DNA of 5,413 bases from NCBI GenBank assembly GCA_937920455.1, contig CALETX010000438.1, positions 1-5,413 on the forward strand, in the 5' to 3' direction. The translations under genes were made by a program, and so were the position numbers. This DNA comes from an uncultured bacterium (GTDB taxonomy: Bacteria; Verrucomicrobiota; Kiritimatiellia; UBA8416; CALETX01). Positions 1-5,246 of the stretch are shown piece by piece (the first letter of the stretch is position 1; each line of letters starts with the position of its first letter). Below the pieces are notes generated by a model. That model made no database searches, was not told where the DNA came from, and worked only from the letters and a program-made list of their open reading frames with translations.

Positions 1-1
1 A

Positions 2-25
2 GCGATAATGGCGCGGAGACGGTGA
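2..25 (+). CDS. Possible C-terminal end of an upstream gene (partial)
   Basis: Frame 2 is open from the window edge and reads A-I-M-A-R-R-R before a TGA at 23-25. The TGA directly abuts the ATG of riboflavin synthase at 26. Such a stop/start junction is typical of translationally coupled operon genes. In many bacteria the gene before riboflavin synthase is ribD, but seven residues are far too few to identify a family. The call rests only on the junction and the open frame, which could be chance. Confidence 0.3.
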   Translation, partial: AIMARRR

Positions 26-673
26 ATGTTCACAGGATTGGTCGAGAAGGTGGGGCAATGGGGCGGACTGCGGAAAAGAAGCGGTGTGATGCGTGCCATC
101 ATCAGGCACGAACCGTGGTCTGAGCCTCTTGCTGTTGGCGAAAGCGTTGCTGTTCAGGGTGTTTGCTTGACCGTCATGACTGCAGCGGCGCGAGTGTTCG
201 AATGCGACCTGCTTGAGGAGACACTCAACAGGACGACGCTCGGGCGGCTTGAGGAAGGTGCGCTTGTGAACCTTGAACGGGCGGTAAAACTTGGCGGTCG
301 GATGGGTGGCCATGTCGTGCTGGGGCATGTTGACGGTGTCGGGCGGCTGCGTCGTATAGGAAAGAAAGGAGACGACCGGGTGCTGGAGGTGGAGTGTGGC
401 AGCGATCTTATGGCTGACATTATGCCCAAGGGATCGGTTGCATTGGATGGAATCAGCCTTACCGTTGTCCAGGCGCTGCGCAGCAGTTTTACCGTTCATG
501 TAATTCCCCACACATGGGAAAGCACGAGTCTGAAAGAGCGCGTTAAAGGAGATGTTGCCAACATAGAAACGGACATGATTGCGAAAGCAGTCCGCGCATC
601 GGTTGAGAGGATGTTTTGGGGTGGCTCAGGCATAAGCATGGATATGCTGAGGCGGGCGGGATTTGACGGCTGA
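26..673 (+). CDS. ribE: Riboflavin synthase, alpha chain
   Basis: This cytosolic enzyme catalyses the last step of riboflavin synthesis, the dismutation of two 6,7-dimethyl-8-ribityllumazine molecules into riboflavin and a pyrimidinedione. The 215-residue length is normal for the family. The N-terminus MFTGLVE is the hallmark start, which fixes the ATG at 26; GGAG at 15-18 is its ribosome binding site. Two tandem lumazine-binding barrels are visible. Barrel 1 (about 1-96) carries the VQGVCLTV motif with Cys47 and the ETLNRTTLG segment. Barrel 2 (about 97-190) begins after GGHVVLGHVDG (His101, Asp103) and carries LDGISLTVV (Ser144), IPHTWESTSL and NIETD (Asp183, equivalent to the conserved Asp185 of the E. 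coli enzyme). A C-terminal helix would mediate trimer formation. The last 20 or so residues (FWGGSGISMDMLRR onward) are a lineage-specific tail. No other rib gene follows; ribD may precede it but lies outside the window. The symbol is ribC in some species. Confidence 0.97.
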   Translation: MFTGLVEKVGQWGGLRKRSGVMRAIIRHEPWSEPLAVGESVAVQGVCLTVMTAAARVFECDLLEETLNRTTLGRLEEGALVNLERAVKLGGRMGGHVVLGHVDGVGRLRRIGKKGDDRVLEVECGSDLMADIMPKGSVALDGISLTVVQALRSSFTVHVIPHTWESTSLKERVKGDVANIETDMIAKAVRASVERMFWGGSGISMDMLRRAGFDG

Positions 674-762
674 CTGCCTTAACGTTTGGCCGGGAATCAC
701 GTTGTCGAAGCGGCTGTAACCGATGGGTTTTTTGAAGACTCGAATGTTCAAGGGGTGAGCAA

Positions 763-2160
763 ATGGACATAACTTTCTTGGGCGCGGCCCTGACCACGAC
801 AGGTTCGATGCATCTGATCGAGGTTGGAGGCAAGATGATTCTGCTGGACTGCGGCTTGATGCAGGGCCGTCGCAAGGAGGCTTTTGAACGGAACCGGAAT
901 TTTCCCTTTGCGGCGGACGCTGTTGACGCTGTGATTCTGTCGCACGCGCACATTGATCATAGCGGGAACATTCCTACGCTTGTGAAGAAGGGCTTTCACG
1001 GCGCGATATATGCCACGCCGGCCACTCGCGATCTTTGCGAGATAATGCTCAGTGATTCTGCCCATCTGCAGGTGAAGGATGTGGCTTTTGCGAACAGGAA
1101 GAGGATCGAGGCGGGCAAGAACCCGTTCGAGCCATTATACGGACCCGATGACGTGGAGCCTGCAATGTCGTTGTTTCGTCCGACTCCATATGGAGAAAGG
1201 ATCGAGATAGCCGATGATGTCTTTGTCGAATTTCACGACGCGGGTCATCTTTTGGGGTCGGCCTCTGTAGTAATTGAGGCAGTGCGCGGCGGATCGCGCA
1301 GGAGACTTTTCTTTACCGGCGACATGGGCAGGAGGGATATGCCCATACTGCATGATCCTGAAGTGGTGCACGATGTGGACGTGCTTATCACTGAATCAAC
1401 CTATGGGGACCGCTCCCATCCCCCAAAGGCCGATGTGGCCGGCAGGCTGAAGGGCTTTATAGACGACATTGTTCGGCAGCGCGCCAAGCTGGTAATTCCG
1501 TCATTCAGCGTGGGACGCACGCAGGAACTGCTGTACTACCTCCACGAGCTGCACGAGCAGGGCAGAATTCCTGAAGTGCCGGTTTATGTGGACAGTCCCC
1601 TCTCGACAAAGGCGACCGAAGTGTATGAGCGGCATGTGGAATGCTATGACAGAGAGACGGTCGCGATGCTGGCGCACGGAGACCAGCCTTTTCACTTTGG
1701 GTCGGTCCATTACGTTGAAACGACAGAAGAATCCAAAGCTCTAAACGGCAAGGCCGGCCCGATGATAATTATCTCATCGTCTGGAATGTGCGAAGGCGGC
1801 AGGATTGTGCATCATCTGATGAACACCATTGGCGATCCGCGAAACATTATACTTTTCGTAGGATACCAGGCCGAAAATACGCTGGGAAGACGTATAGTTG
1901 ACGGCGTGAGCCCGGTGCGGATGTTTGGCGAGGAGTACGAGGTATGCGCCCGGGTTCACACGATAAACGCCTTGAGCGCGCATGCCGACAGGGACGAGTT
2001 GATGGATTATTTCACCGAGATGGGCCCCAGGCTTGACAGGGCTTTTGTTGTGCATGGTGAACAGCAAGCCGCGGAGTCTCTTGCGGCCGGTTTGCGGGAT
2101 CTTGGCGCACGTAGCGTCATCATTCCCGGGCCTGGAGATAAGGCGACTGACGTCCTGTGA
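763..2160 (+). CDS. Beta-CASP metallo-beta-lactamase-fold ribonuclease (CPSF73/YSH1-like)
   Basis: This is a predicted zinc-dependent RNase of the COG1236-type family, related to eukaryotic CPSF-73 and to bacterial and archaeal RNA-processing nucleases; it would cleave or trim RNA in the cytosol. All signatures are present in order: metal-binding HAHIDH at residues 61-66, AGHLLGSAS with His162, FTGDMGR with Asp187, motif A TESTYGD with Glu211, the beta-CASP segment SFSVGRTQELL (247-257), SSSGMCEGGRI (338-348), motif B LSAHAD with His407, and motif C VVHGE with His431. No catalytic residue appears missing. The 465-residue length suits the bacterial single-domain form; there are no N-terminal KH domains as in archaeal relatives. 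The start is supported by AAGGGGTG at 750-757. It lies 89 nt after riboflavin synthase, possibly in the same operon, and its stop sits 23 nt before the aminotransferase start. The RNA substrate cannot be deduced. Confidence 0.95.
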   Translation: MDITFLGAALTTTGSMHLIEVGGKMILLDCGLMQGRRKEAFERNRNFPFAADAVDAVILSHAHIDHSGNIPTLVKKGFHGAIYATPATRDLCEIMLSDSAHLQVKDVAFANRKRIEAGKNPFEPLYGPDDVEPAMSLFRPTPYGERIEIADDVFVEFHDAGHLLGSASVVIEAVRGGSRRRLFFTGDMGRRDMPILHDPEVVHDVDVLITESTYGDRSHPPKADVAGRLKGFIDDIVRQRAKLVIPSFSVGRTQELLYYLHELHEQGRIPEVPVYVDSPLSTKATEVYERHVECYDRETVAMLAHGDQPFHFGSVHYVETTEESKALNGKAGPMIIISSSGMCEGGRIVHHLMNTIGDPRNIILFVGYQAENTLGRRIVDGVSPVRMFGEEYEVCARVHTINALSAHADRDELMDYFTEMGPRLDRAFVVHGEQQAAESLAAGLRDLGARSVIIPGPGDKATDVL

Positions 2161-2168
2161 ACGAGATG

Positions 2169-2175
2169 AAAGGAG
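2169..2175 (+). promoter_or_regulatory. Shine-Dalgarno deciding the aminotransferase start
   Basis: AAAGGAG lies 8 nt before ATG 2184. The alternative starts GTG 2157 (which would overlap the preceding stop) and ATG 2166 have no such sequence. The nine extra N-terminal residues of the longer frame are therefore probably not translated. Confidence 0.8.
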
Positions 2176-2183
2176 AGCGAGCC

Positions 2184-3446
2184 ATGAAACCACGCAAGCA
2201 GGATTCTGATGCTCGTAAGTTGGCGATATACGGTGGCCCGAAGGCCAAAAGAACTCCCTACGGTTCCGGCAAACGCTTTGTTGGAAGCGAGATACGCTAT
2301 TTGAAGCAGGCGCTGAACAGCAACACGCTTTTCTACGGTAGTGGAACTTTTGTCAAACGAGCCTGCGAGATGATGAAAAAGTATACAAAACGACGCTACG
2401 CAGTGGCGTGCACAAGCGGCAGTGCCGCAATTCATCTGGGCTTCATAGCAGCAGGAATCGGACCCGGAGATGAGGTTATCATGACCCCTCATACGGACTA
2501 CGGTTCAGCTCTCGGCGTGATAGAAGAGGGGGCAATCCCGGTTTTCTGCGACTATGACGAAAACCTGCAGCCGACGGTCGAAACGATAGCTGCAAAGGTA
2601 ACGCCACGAACAAGGGCGGTGTTGGTCATCCACATTGCGGGATATCCCGCGCCTGTTGACTCTATTGTCAAATGGTGCAGTGATCGCGGCATAAGCGTCA
2701 TAGAAGACTGCGCGCAGGCGTGGGGGACGCGTCTGAACGGCAGACAGGCGGGATCTTTCGGTCTGGCCGGCTGCTTTTCCATGAACGATTTCAAGCATAT
2801 CTCGACGGGTGATGGCGGGTTTGTCGTGCTGGACGATCCTGAGCTGTACCGGCGAGTAAGCAACTACGCGGACAAGTGCTACGACCGCCTTTTTGACCGC
2901 TCGCAGTTCCAGTTATATCACGGCATGAACTACAGAATGAGCGAGCTGCAGGGCGCTGTTGCATGCGCGCAACTGGAGCGGATCCGGTCCATCACATCGC
3001 GGTATCACAAACTTGGTGCAAGGCTCGAAAGGAAGCTCAAGAATCTCAAGGGGGGAAGGTTGCTGAGGGCGATTTCAGGCGGATACAGTACATACTGGTG
3101 GACATTGATCGAAGTGGATCCTTTGGTGCTGCCAGGCAAGCGTGACAAGATTGTGGAATGCTTAATTGCGGAGGGAGTTCGCGCGGCATCTTTTGGACGA
3201 TACGATCTTGTGCAAACTCGGTTATTTCAGGAGCGAGTCGTTCGGCCCTGGCTGAAGGACGAAAGACGTTTCTATCCGTTCATTCAGCCCGATGGGAGAT
3301 CATATACATACAGCCTGGAACAGACGCCCATGCACAACAGGATCCTTCAGAATGGAATCCAGATCAACATGAACGGATTCTACACGGAGACTGATATGGA
3401 CGAAATAGCCGAAGCCGTTTTGAAGGTTTTCCGAGCGTTTTGTTGA
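2184..3446 (+). CDS. DegT/DnrJ/EryC1/StrS-family PLP-dependent aminotransferase
   Basis: This fold-type I aminotransferase belongs to the family that usually aminates keto-sugars or cyclitols (nucleotide-sugar, lipopolysaccharide, aminoglycoside precursors). With the ATG at 2184 it has 420 residues. In-frame GTG 2157 and ATG 2166 lie upstream, but only 2184 has a good Shine-Dalgarno (AAAGGAG, 2169-2175, 8 nt spacing). Key sites are the phosphate-binding CTSGSAAIH (76-84), the IEDCAQAWG segment with cofactor-contacting Asp175 and Gln178, the Schiff-base lysine Lys204 in SMNDFKHISTGDGG, and GMNYRMSELQGAVA (247-260). Two small departures from the usual motif exist: SGSAA instead of SGTAA, and TGDGG instead of TGEGG. 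The C-terminal domain (about 260-420) is divergent. No nucleotide-sugar or glycosyltransferase genes are nearby, so the substrate is unknown. The 23-nt gap from the nuclease gene suggests co-transcription. Confidence 0.93.
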   Translation: MKPRKQDSDARKLAIYGGPKAKRTPYGSGKRFVGSEIRYLKQALNSNTLFYGSGTFVKRACEMMKKYTKRRYAVACTSGSAAIHLGFIAAGIGPGDEVIMTPHTDYGSALGVIEEGAIPVFCDYDENLQPTVETIAAKVTPRTRAVLVIHIAGYPAPVDSIVKWCSDRGISVIEDCAQAWGTRLNGRQAGSFGLAGCFSMNDFKHISTGDGGFVVLDDPELYRRVSNYADKCYDRLFDRSQFQLYHGMNYRMSELQGAVACAQLERIRSITSRYHKLGARLERKLKNLKGGRLLRAISGGYSTYWWTLIEVDPLVLPGKRDKIVECLIAEGVRAASFGRYDLVQTRLFQERVVRPWLKDERRFYPFIQPDGRSYTYSLEQTPMHNRILQNGIQINMNGFYTETDMDEIAEAVLKVFRAFC

Positions 3447-3519
3447 GAATTTTTGTCTGTGAGAGCGGGGGAAGGAACCCTGCAATAATTCCGGTTTGTT
3501 GTCCGTTTCTATTCAGTGA

Positions 3520-3559
3520 CGGATGTTATGACGGCTTCAGTGAAAACGTCATATATCCG
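3520..3559 (+). promoter_or_regulatory. Strong hairpin / inverted repeat in the 5' leader of the coiled-coil gene
   Basis: Outer arms CGGAT (3520-3524) and ATCCG (3555-3559) pair; G3525 can wobble-pair T3554, and T3526 bulges. Inner arms TATGACG (3527-3533) and CGTCATA (3547-3553) pair perfectly. After a GC/AA internal mismatch, TTC (3536-3538) pairs GAA (3542-3544) around an AGT loop. That gives 15 Watson-Crick pairs plus one wobble. No T-run follows on either strand, so it is not a standard intrinsic terminator. It ends 4 nt before the AAGGGGA ribosome binding site (3564-3570). It could be an mRNA leader structure affecting translation or stability, or a dyad operator. The pairing is seen directly; the function is inferred. 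Confidence 0.55.
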
Positions 3560-3577
3560 AAGAAAGGGGAATAAAAC

Positions 3578-4165
3578 ATGAGAGATTCCGTTAGATATCT
3601 GTCGCCGATGGTCGGGTTATTGCTTGCGGGAACATGGCCTGCCATATGTGAAAGCGGGCAAGGAGCACGGCACTGGGCCGCGCAGAAGGAGGAAGCAAAG
3701 GCGCACTTCGAACAGCAAAGGAAGGAGAACCAGGAGTTCAGAGAAGCCACCAGAGACGCTTCTAAGGATGAGAAAATCGAGTCAATAAAGAATCACAGGA
3801 CAACGCAGCATGAGGAAAACAAATCGTTCTTTCAGAAACAGCATGAGGAGAATATTGCCTTCCTGAAGGAGCGCCTGGCGGCTGTCAAGAAGCTGACGGA
3901 TGATGAAAAGAATGAGATTATTGCCTTTTTTGAGCAGCAGTATGGCGAGAATGTAGCGTTTAGAGAGGAACGGTTCAAGGATCTGATGGCTGGTTTTGAC
4001 AAAATTGCTGGCGATGAGACCATGAGTCTTGAGGCAAAGAAAGAGGCCATCAAAGATATGATAGCTAAGTGGAAGGAAGCCACTAAGGCGCATTGGGAGA
4101 AGCAGAAGAGCGAACGTAAGGCCAAGATCGAGGCCATGAAGAAGAGCAAGCAAACCCAGCAGTAG
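3578..4165 (+). CDS. Probable exported coiled-coil protein with 11-residue (hendecad) repeats, function unknown
   Basis: I do not recognise a named family. The 195-residue product starts at an ATG with AAGGGGA at 3564-3570. Residues 1-26 look like a Sec signal peptide: Arg2 and Arg6, then a hydrophobic stretch around VGLLLAG. No clear AxA site exists, and the only cysteine (Cys24, in PAICES) is not in a good lipobox. The rest is highly charged (Glu/Lys/Gln), with no further membrane segment. From residue 32 the sequence is in 11-residue register, e.g. HWAAQKEEAKA (32-42), HFEQQRKENQE (43-53), FFQKQHEENIA (84-94), FFEQQYGENVA (117-127), HWEKQKSERKA (172-182). One 8-residue block (65-72) shifts the phase. 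Residues 62-105, 106-149 and 150-193 form three 44-residue blocks. The consensus is aromatic/His, aromatic, x, x, Gln, x, x, Glu, Asn. A long right-handed-tending coiled coil in the periplasm or envelope is likely. It seems to be its own transcription unit, with a leader hairpin before it and a terminator-like hairpin after it. Confidence 0.85.
   Translation: MRDSVRYLSPMVGLLLAGTWPAICESGQGARHWAAQKEEAKAHFEQQRKENQEFREATRDASKDEKIESIKNHRTTQHEENKSFFQKQHEENIAFLKERLAAVKKLTDDEKNEIIAFFEQQYGENVAFREERFKDLMAGFDKIAGDETMSLEAKKEAIKDMIAKWKEATKAHWEKQKSERKAKIEAMKKSKQTQQ
3806..3849 (+). repeat. Short direct repeat CAGCATGAGGA within the coiled-coil gene
   Basis: CAGCATGAGGA occurs at 3806-3816 and again at 3839-3849. 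The spacing is exactly 33 nt, i.e. 11 codons, encoding the QHEEN element of two successive hendecad units. Residual nucleotide identity at the protein repeat period suggests the repeats arose by duplication of 33-nt units rather than by convergence only. Confidence 0.6.
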
Positions 4166-4187
4166 ATTCATAGATGCCCATCAGCGA

Positions 4188-4226
4188 CGCAGAGACCAAG
4201 GCGACAGTAGTTGCCGGGGCTCTGCG
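4188..4226 (+). terminator. Candidate intrinsic terminator of the coiled-coil gene
   Basis: CGCAGAG (4188-4194) pairs with CTCTGCG (4220-4226). Inside it, GGCGAC (4200-4205) pairs with GTTGCC (4210-4215), including one G-T wobble, around an AGTA tetraloop. Unpaired ACCAA and GGGG separate the stems and could add CC/GG pairs. The hairpin starts 22 nt after the stop codon. The following sequence (TTGTTTGGGATTT) is only moderately T-rich, so termination strength is uncertain; it might instead protect the mRNA 3' end. Confidence 0.42.
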
Positions 4227-4416
4227 CGTTGTTTGGGATTTCTGACCGAGCACCGCGCGTGGGCTGCGCCCGCAGCCGATCCTGAGCTCTGTGGTGCGCC
4301 GAGCCACTTTCACGCCGTGGCGTTTGATTATCCCGGATTCTGCTGTTGAGACATCGCCACCGGCAAATGCGCGAGAAACAACATCTTTGCTGTCAACGCA
4401 TCAGAACGACAGCAGC

Positions 4417-4448
4417 CCAATGCATTGCAGTTGGATTTTCACTTTTTT
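4417..4448 (+). terminator. Weak candidate terminator: short hairpin followed by T-tracts
   Basis: CCAATGC (4417-4423) pairs with GCA-G-TTGG (4427-4434) around an ATT loop, with G4430 bulged. It is followed by TTTT (4436-4439) and TTTTTT (4443-4448). The T-tract is better than at 4188-4226, but the stem is short and bulged. It lies about 250 nt after the coiled-coil stop, so it would act either as a second terminator or as the end of an unrecognised transcript. Confidence 0.28.
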
Positions 4449-4474
4449 GTGATGGTTTGATTTTTTGAACCACG

Positions 4475-4509
4475 CAACTGACATGCAGTTGTAAAGGTCT
4501 CTGTGACCT
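4475..4509 (+). other. Two adjacent small hairpins
   Basis: CAACTG (4475-4480) and CAGTTG (4486-4491) pair around ACATG. Three nucleotides later AGGTC (4495-4499) and GACCT (4505-4509) pair around TCTGT. Both are perfect, with 5-nt loops. They could be part of a structured leader or a small RNA, or chance. No known RNA family was recognised. Confidence 0.3.
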
Positions 4510-4534
4510 GAAAGCAAAATCTGGACTTATAGAG

Positions 4535-4681
4535 ATGACGTACAGAACCGCTAAGTTCATCGCGTTTGACTCCGTCTGGGCAAAGGCCCCATCCTTATAT
4601 CGTAAAGCACCACAGGGGCGTATTTTGAAGCACACCAGGTGTCCGCCGCCGGGCCGGCATGGGAAGCGTTTGACGCGGTAA
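4535..4681 (+). CDS. Doubtful small ORF, 48 codons
   Basis: ATG 4535 opens a 48-residue basic frame (begins MTYRTAKFIAFDSVWAKAP, ends GKRLTR) that stops at TAA 4679-4681, 27 nt before trmL. It has no recognised domain, signal peptide or membrane segment. There is no properly spaced Shine-Dalgarno; TAGAG directly abuts the ATG. Its composition is not absurd for a small basic protein, but a frame of this length is expected by chance in a gap this size. It overlaps the palindromes at 4632-4658. Confidence 0.15.
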   Translation: MTYRTAKFIAFDSVWAKAPSLYRKAPQGRILKHTRCPPPGRHGKRLTR

Positions 4682-4699
4682 CAGCGCGGGAATAAGAAT
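4670..4699 (+). promoter_or_regulatory. Candidate promoter close to the trmL start
   Basis: TTGACG (4670-4675) matches five of six bases of the sigma-70 -35 box. After 18 nt, AAGAAT (4694-4699) matches four of six bases of a -10 box. Transcription would start at about 4705-4709, at or just before the trmL ATG, which would explain the lack of a Shine-Dalgarno there. The -10 match is poor, and the host's promoter consensus is unknown. Confidence 0.25.
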
Positions 4700-4708
4700 C
4701 TAGCCACT

Positions 4709-5215
4709 ATGGCTGGGAGAGAACAAACAGTTCCTGTTCCGGATTTTCATTGGCCGCCGCGGCCGTTCCATGTGGTGCTGGTGGAGCCGGACATTCCGGC
4801 TAACGCTGGAAATATTATGCGTTTGTGCGCCGCAACCGGGGCTGTACTTCACCTGGTGGAGCCACTTGGCTTCCGTCTCACTGAAAGGCATTTGAAAAGG
4901 GCCGCGGTTGACGGATGGGACAGGGTTGCTCTGATGAGGCACAGATCGCTTGAGGAATTCCTGGCGAGTGCGAATACGGAGAGGATGTTCTTGTTCACCA
5001 AAAAGGGCATGCGACGCTACGACGAGGTCAGGTACGAGATTGGTGACGCGTTAGTTTTCGGCTCTGAGACCAGAGGCCTGCCTGAGGAGTTGCTCAAAAG
5101 AATGCCCGAAAAGACCGTTGCCATTCCAATGGTTAGAGGCACCGTGCGGTGTCTGAATCTTTCTACGTCGGTCGCGGTTGCCATTTACGAGGCGCTGCGC
5201 CAGGTATCACGCTGA
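4709..5215 (+). CDS. trmL: tRNA (cytidine(34)-2'-O)-methyltransferase TrmL
   Basis: This SPOUT-class (SpoU/TrmH superfamily) enzyme uses S-adenosylmethionine to 2'-O-methylate the wobble nucleotide 34, in E. coli of two tRNA-Leu isoacceptors; it works as a dimer with a trefoil-knot cofactor site. At 168 residues it is close to E. coli TrmL (157), with an extra 18 or so N-terminal residues before FHVVLVEP. Motif 1 is IPANAGNIMRLCAATG (Asn32, Asn35, Arg38). EPLGF (51-55) and TKKG (97-100) also align. Motif 2 is FGSETRGLP (118-125, Glu120). Motif 3 is IPMVRGT followed by RCLNLSTSVAVAIYE (147-161; Asn150, Ser152). The usual Ser/Met before LNLS is Cys148. An in-frame TAA at 4679 and the absence of other start codons after it make ATG 4709 the only upstream start. 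There is no clear Shine-Dalgarno, so a leaderless or near-leaderless mRNA is possible. The gene appears to stand alone. Confidence 0.94.
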   Translation: MAGREQTVPVPDFHWPPRPFHVVLVEPDIPANAGNIMRLCAATGAVLHLVEPLGFRLTERHLKRAAVDGWDRVALMRHRSLEEFLASANTERMFLFTKKGMRRYDEVRYEIGDALVFGSETRGLPEELLKRMPEKTVAIPMVRGTVRCLNLSTSVAVAIYEALRQVSR

Positions 5216-5246
5216 TGCGGCAGAACCTGCGCAAGACAGAGGTGCA

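Larger units (their letters stand above)
4166..4708. other. 543-nt stretch without a confident gene, rich in short inverted repeats
   Basis: No frame gives a convincing protein; the minus-strand frame at 4393-4707 has no family motif or Shine-Dalgarno. The stretch holds a terminator-like hairpin (4188-4226), GGCTGCG/CGCAGCC (4262-4277), a bulged 9-bp stem joining 4314-4322 to 4355-4364, a hairpin with T-tracts (4417-4448), and two adjacent hairpins (4475-4491 and 4495-4509). It also has a doubtful 48-codon ORF (4535-4681) and two 11-bp odd-centred palindromes (4632-4642 and 4648-4658). GCGTTTGAC occurs twice (4562-4570 and 4666-4674). It must at least contain the end of the coiled-coil transcript and the trmL promoter. 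No tRNA, tmRNA, SRP RNA, RNase P or 6S signature was recognised. Confidence 0.6.

Noticed and set aside
711..733. AACC-GATG-GGTT followed by TTTT after riboflavin synthase, as a terminator
   Set aside because: The stem is only 4 bp with a weak surrounding fold. Termination here is not supported, and read-through into the nuclease gene is equally plausible.
543..1065. Long minus-strand frames opposite riboflavin synthase and the nuclease
   Set aside because: They are shadows of well-identified + strand genes and contain no recognisable motifs.
2963..3394. Out-of-frame + strand ORFs (60 and 78 codons) inside the aminotransferase
   Set aside because: Both lie fully within a well-supported gene, have no ribosome binding site and show no conserved motif.
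3782..4171. Minus-strand frames (129 and 105 codons) opposite the coiled-coil gene, rich in Leu/Ser/Phe
   Set aside because: They are mirror images of Lys/Glu/Gln-rich codons on the + strand (AAG read as CTT, and so on). They have no Shine-Dalgarno or family motif, and the + strand gene shows clear protein-level periodicity.
4174..4245. 23-codon + strand ORF directly after the coiled-coil gene
   Set aside because: It lies across the terminator-like hairpin 4188-4226, has no Shine-Dalgarno and is too short to support.
4164..4349. Open + strand frame reading ...FLTEHRAWAAPAADPELCG... with protein-like composition
   Set aside because: The frame has no ATG or other plausible start with a ribosome binding site near its beginning and ends at TGA 4347-4349. 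It is probably chance openness in GC-rich DNA; a decayed gene fragment cannot be excluded.
4393..4707. 104-codon minus-strand frame in the gap before trmL
   Set aside because: It has no recognised domain and no convincing ribosome binding site, its composition is random-looking, and it covers the palindromes and T-tracts. A chance frame is more likely.
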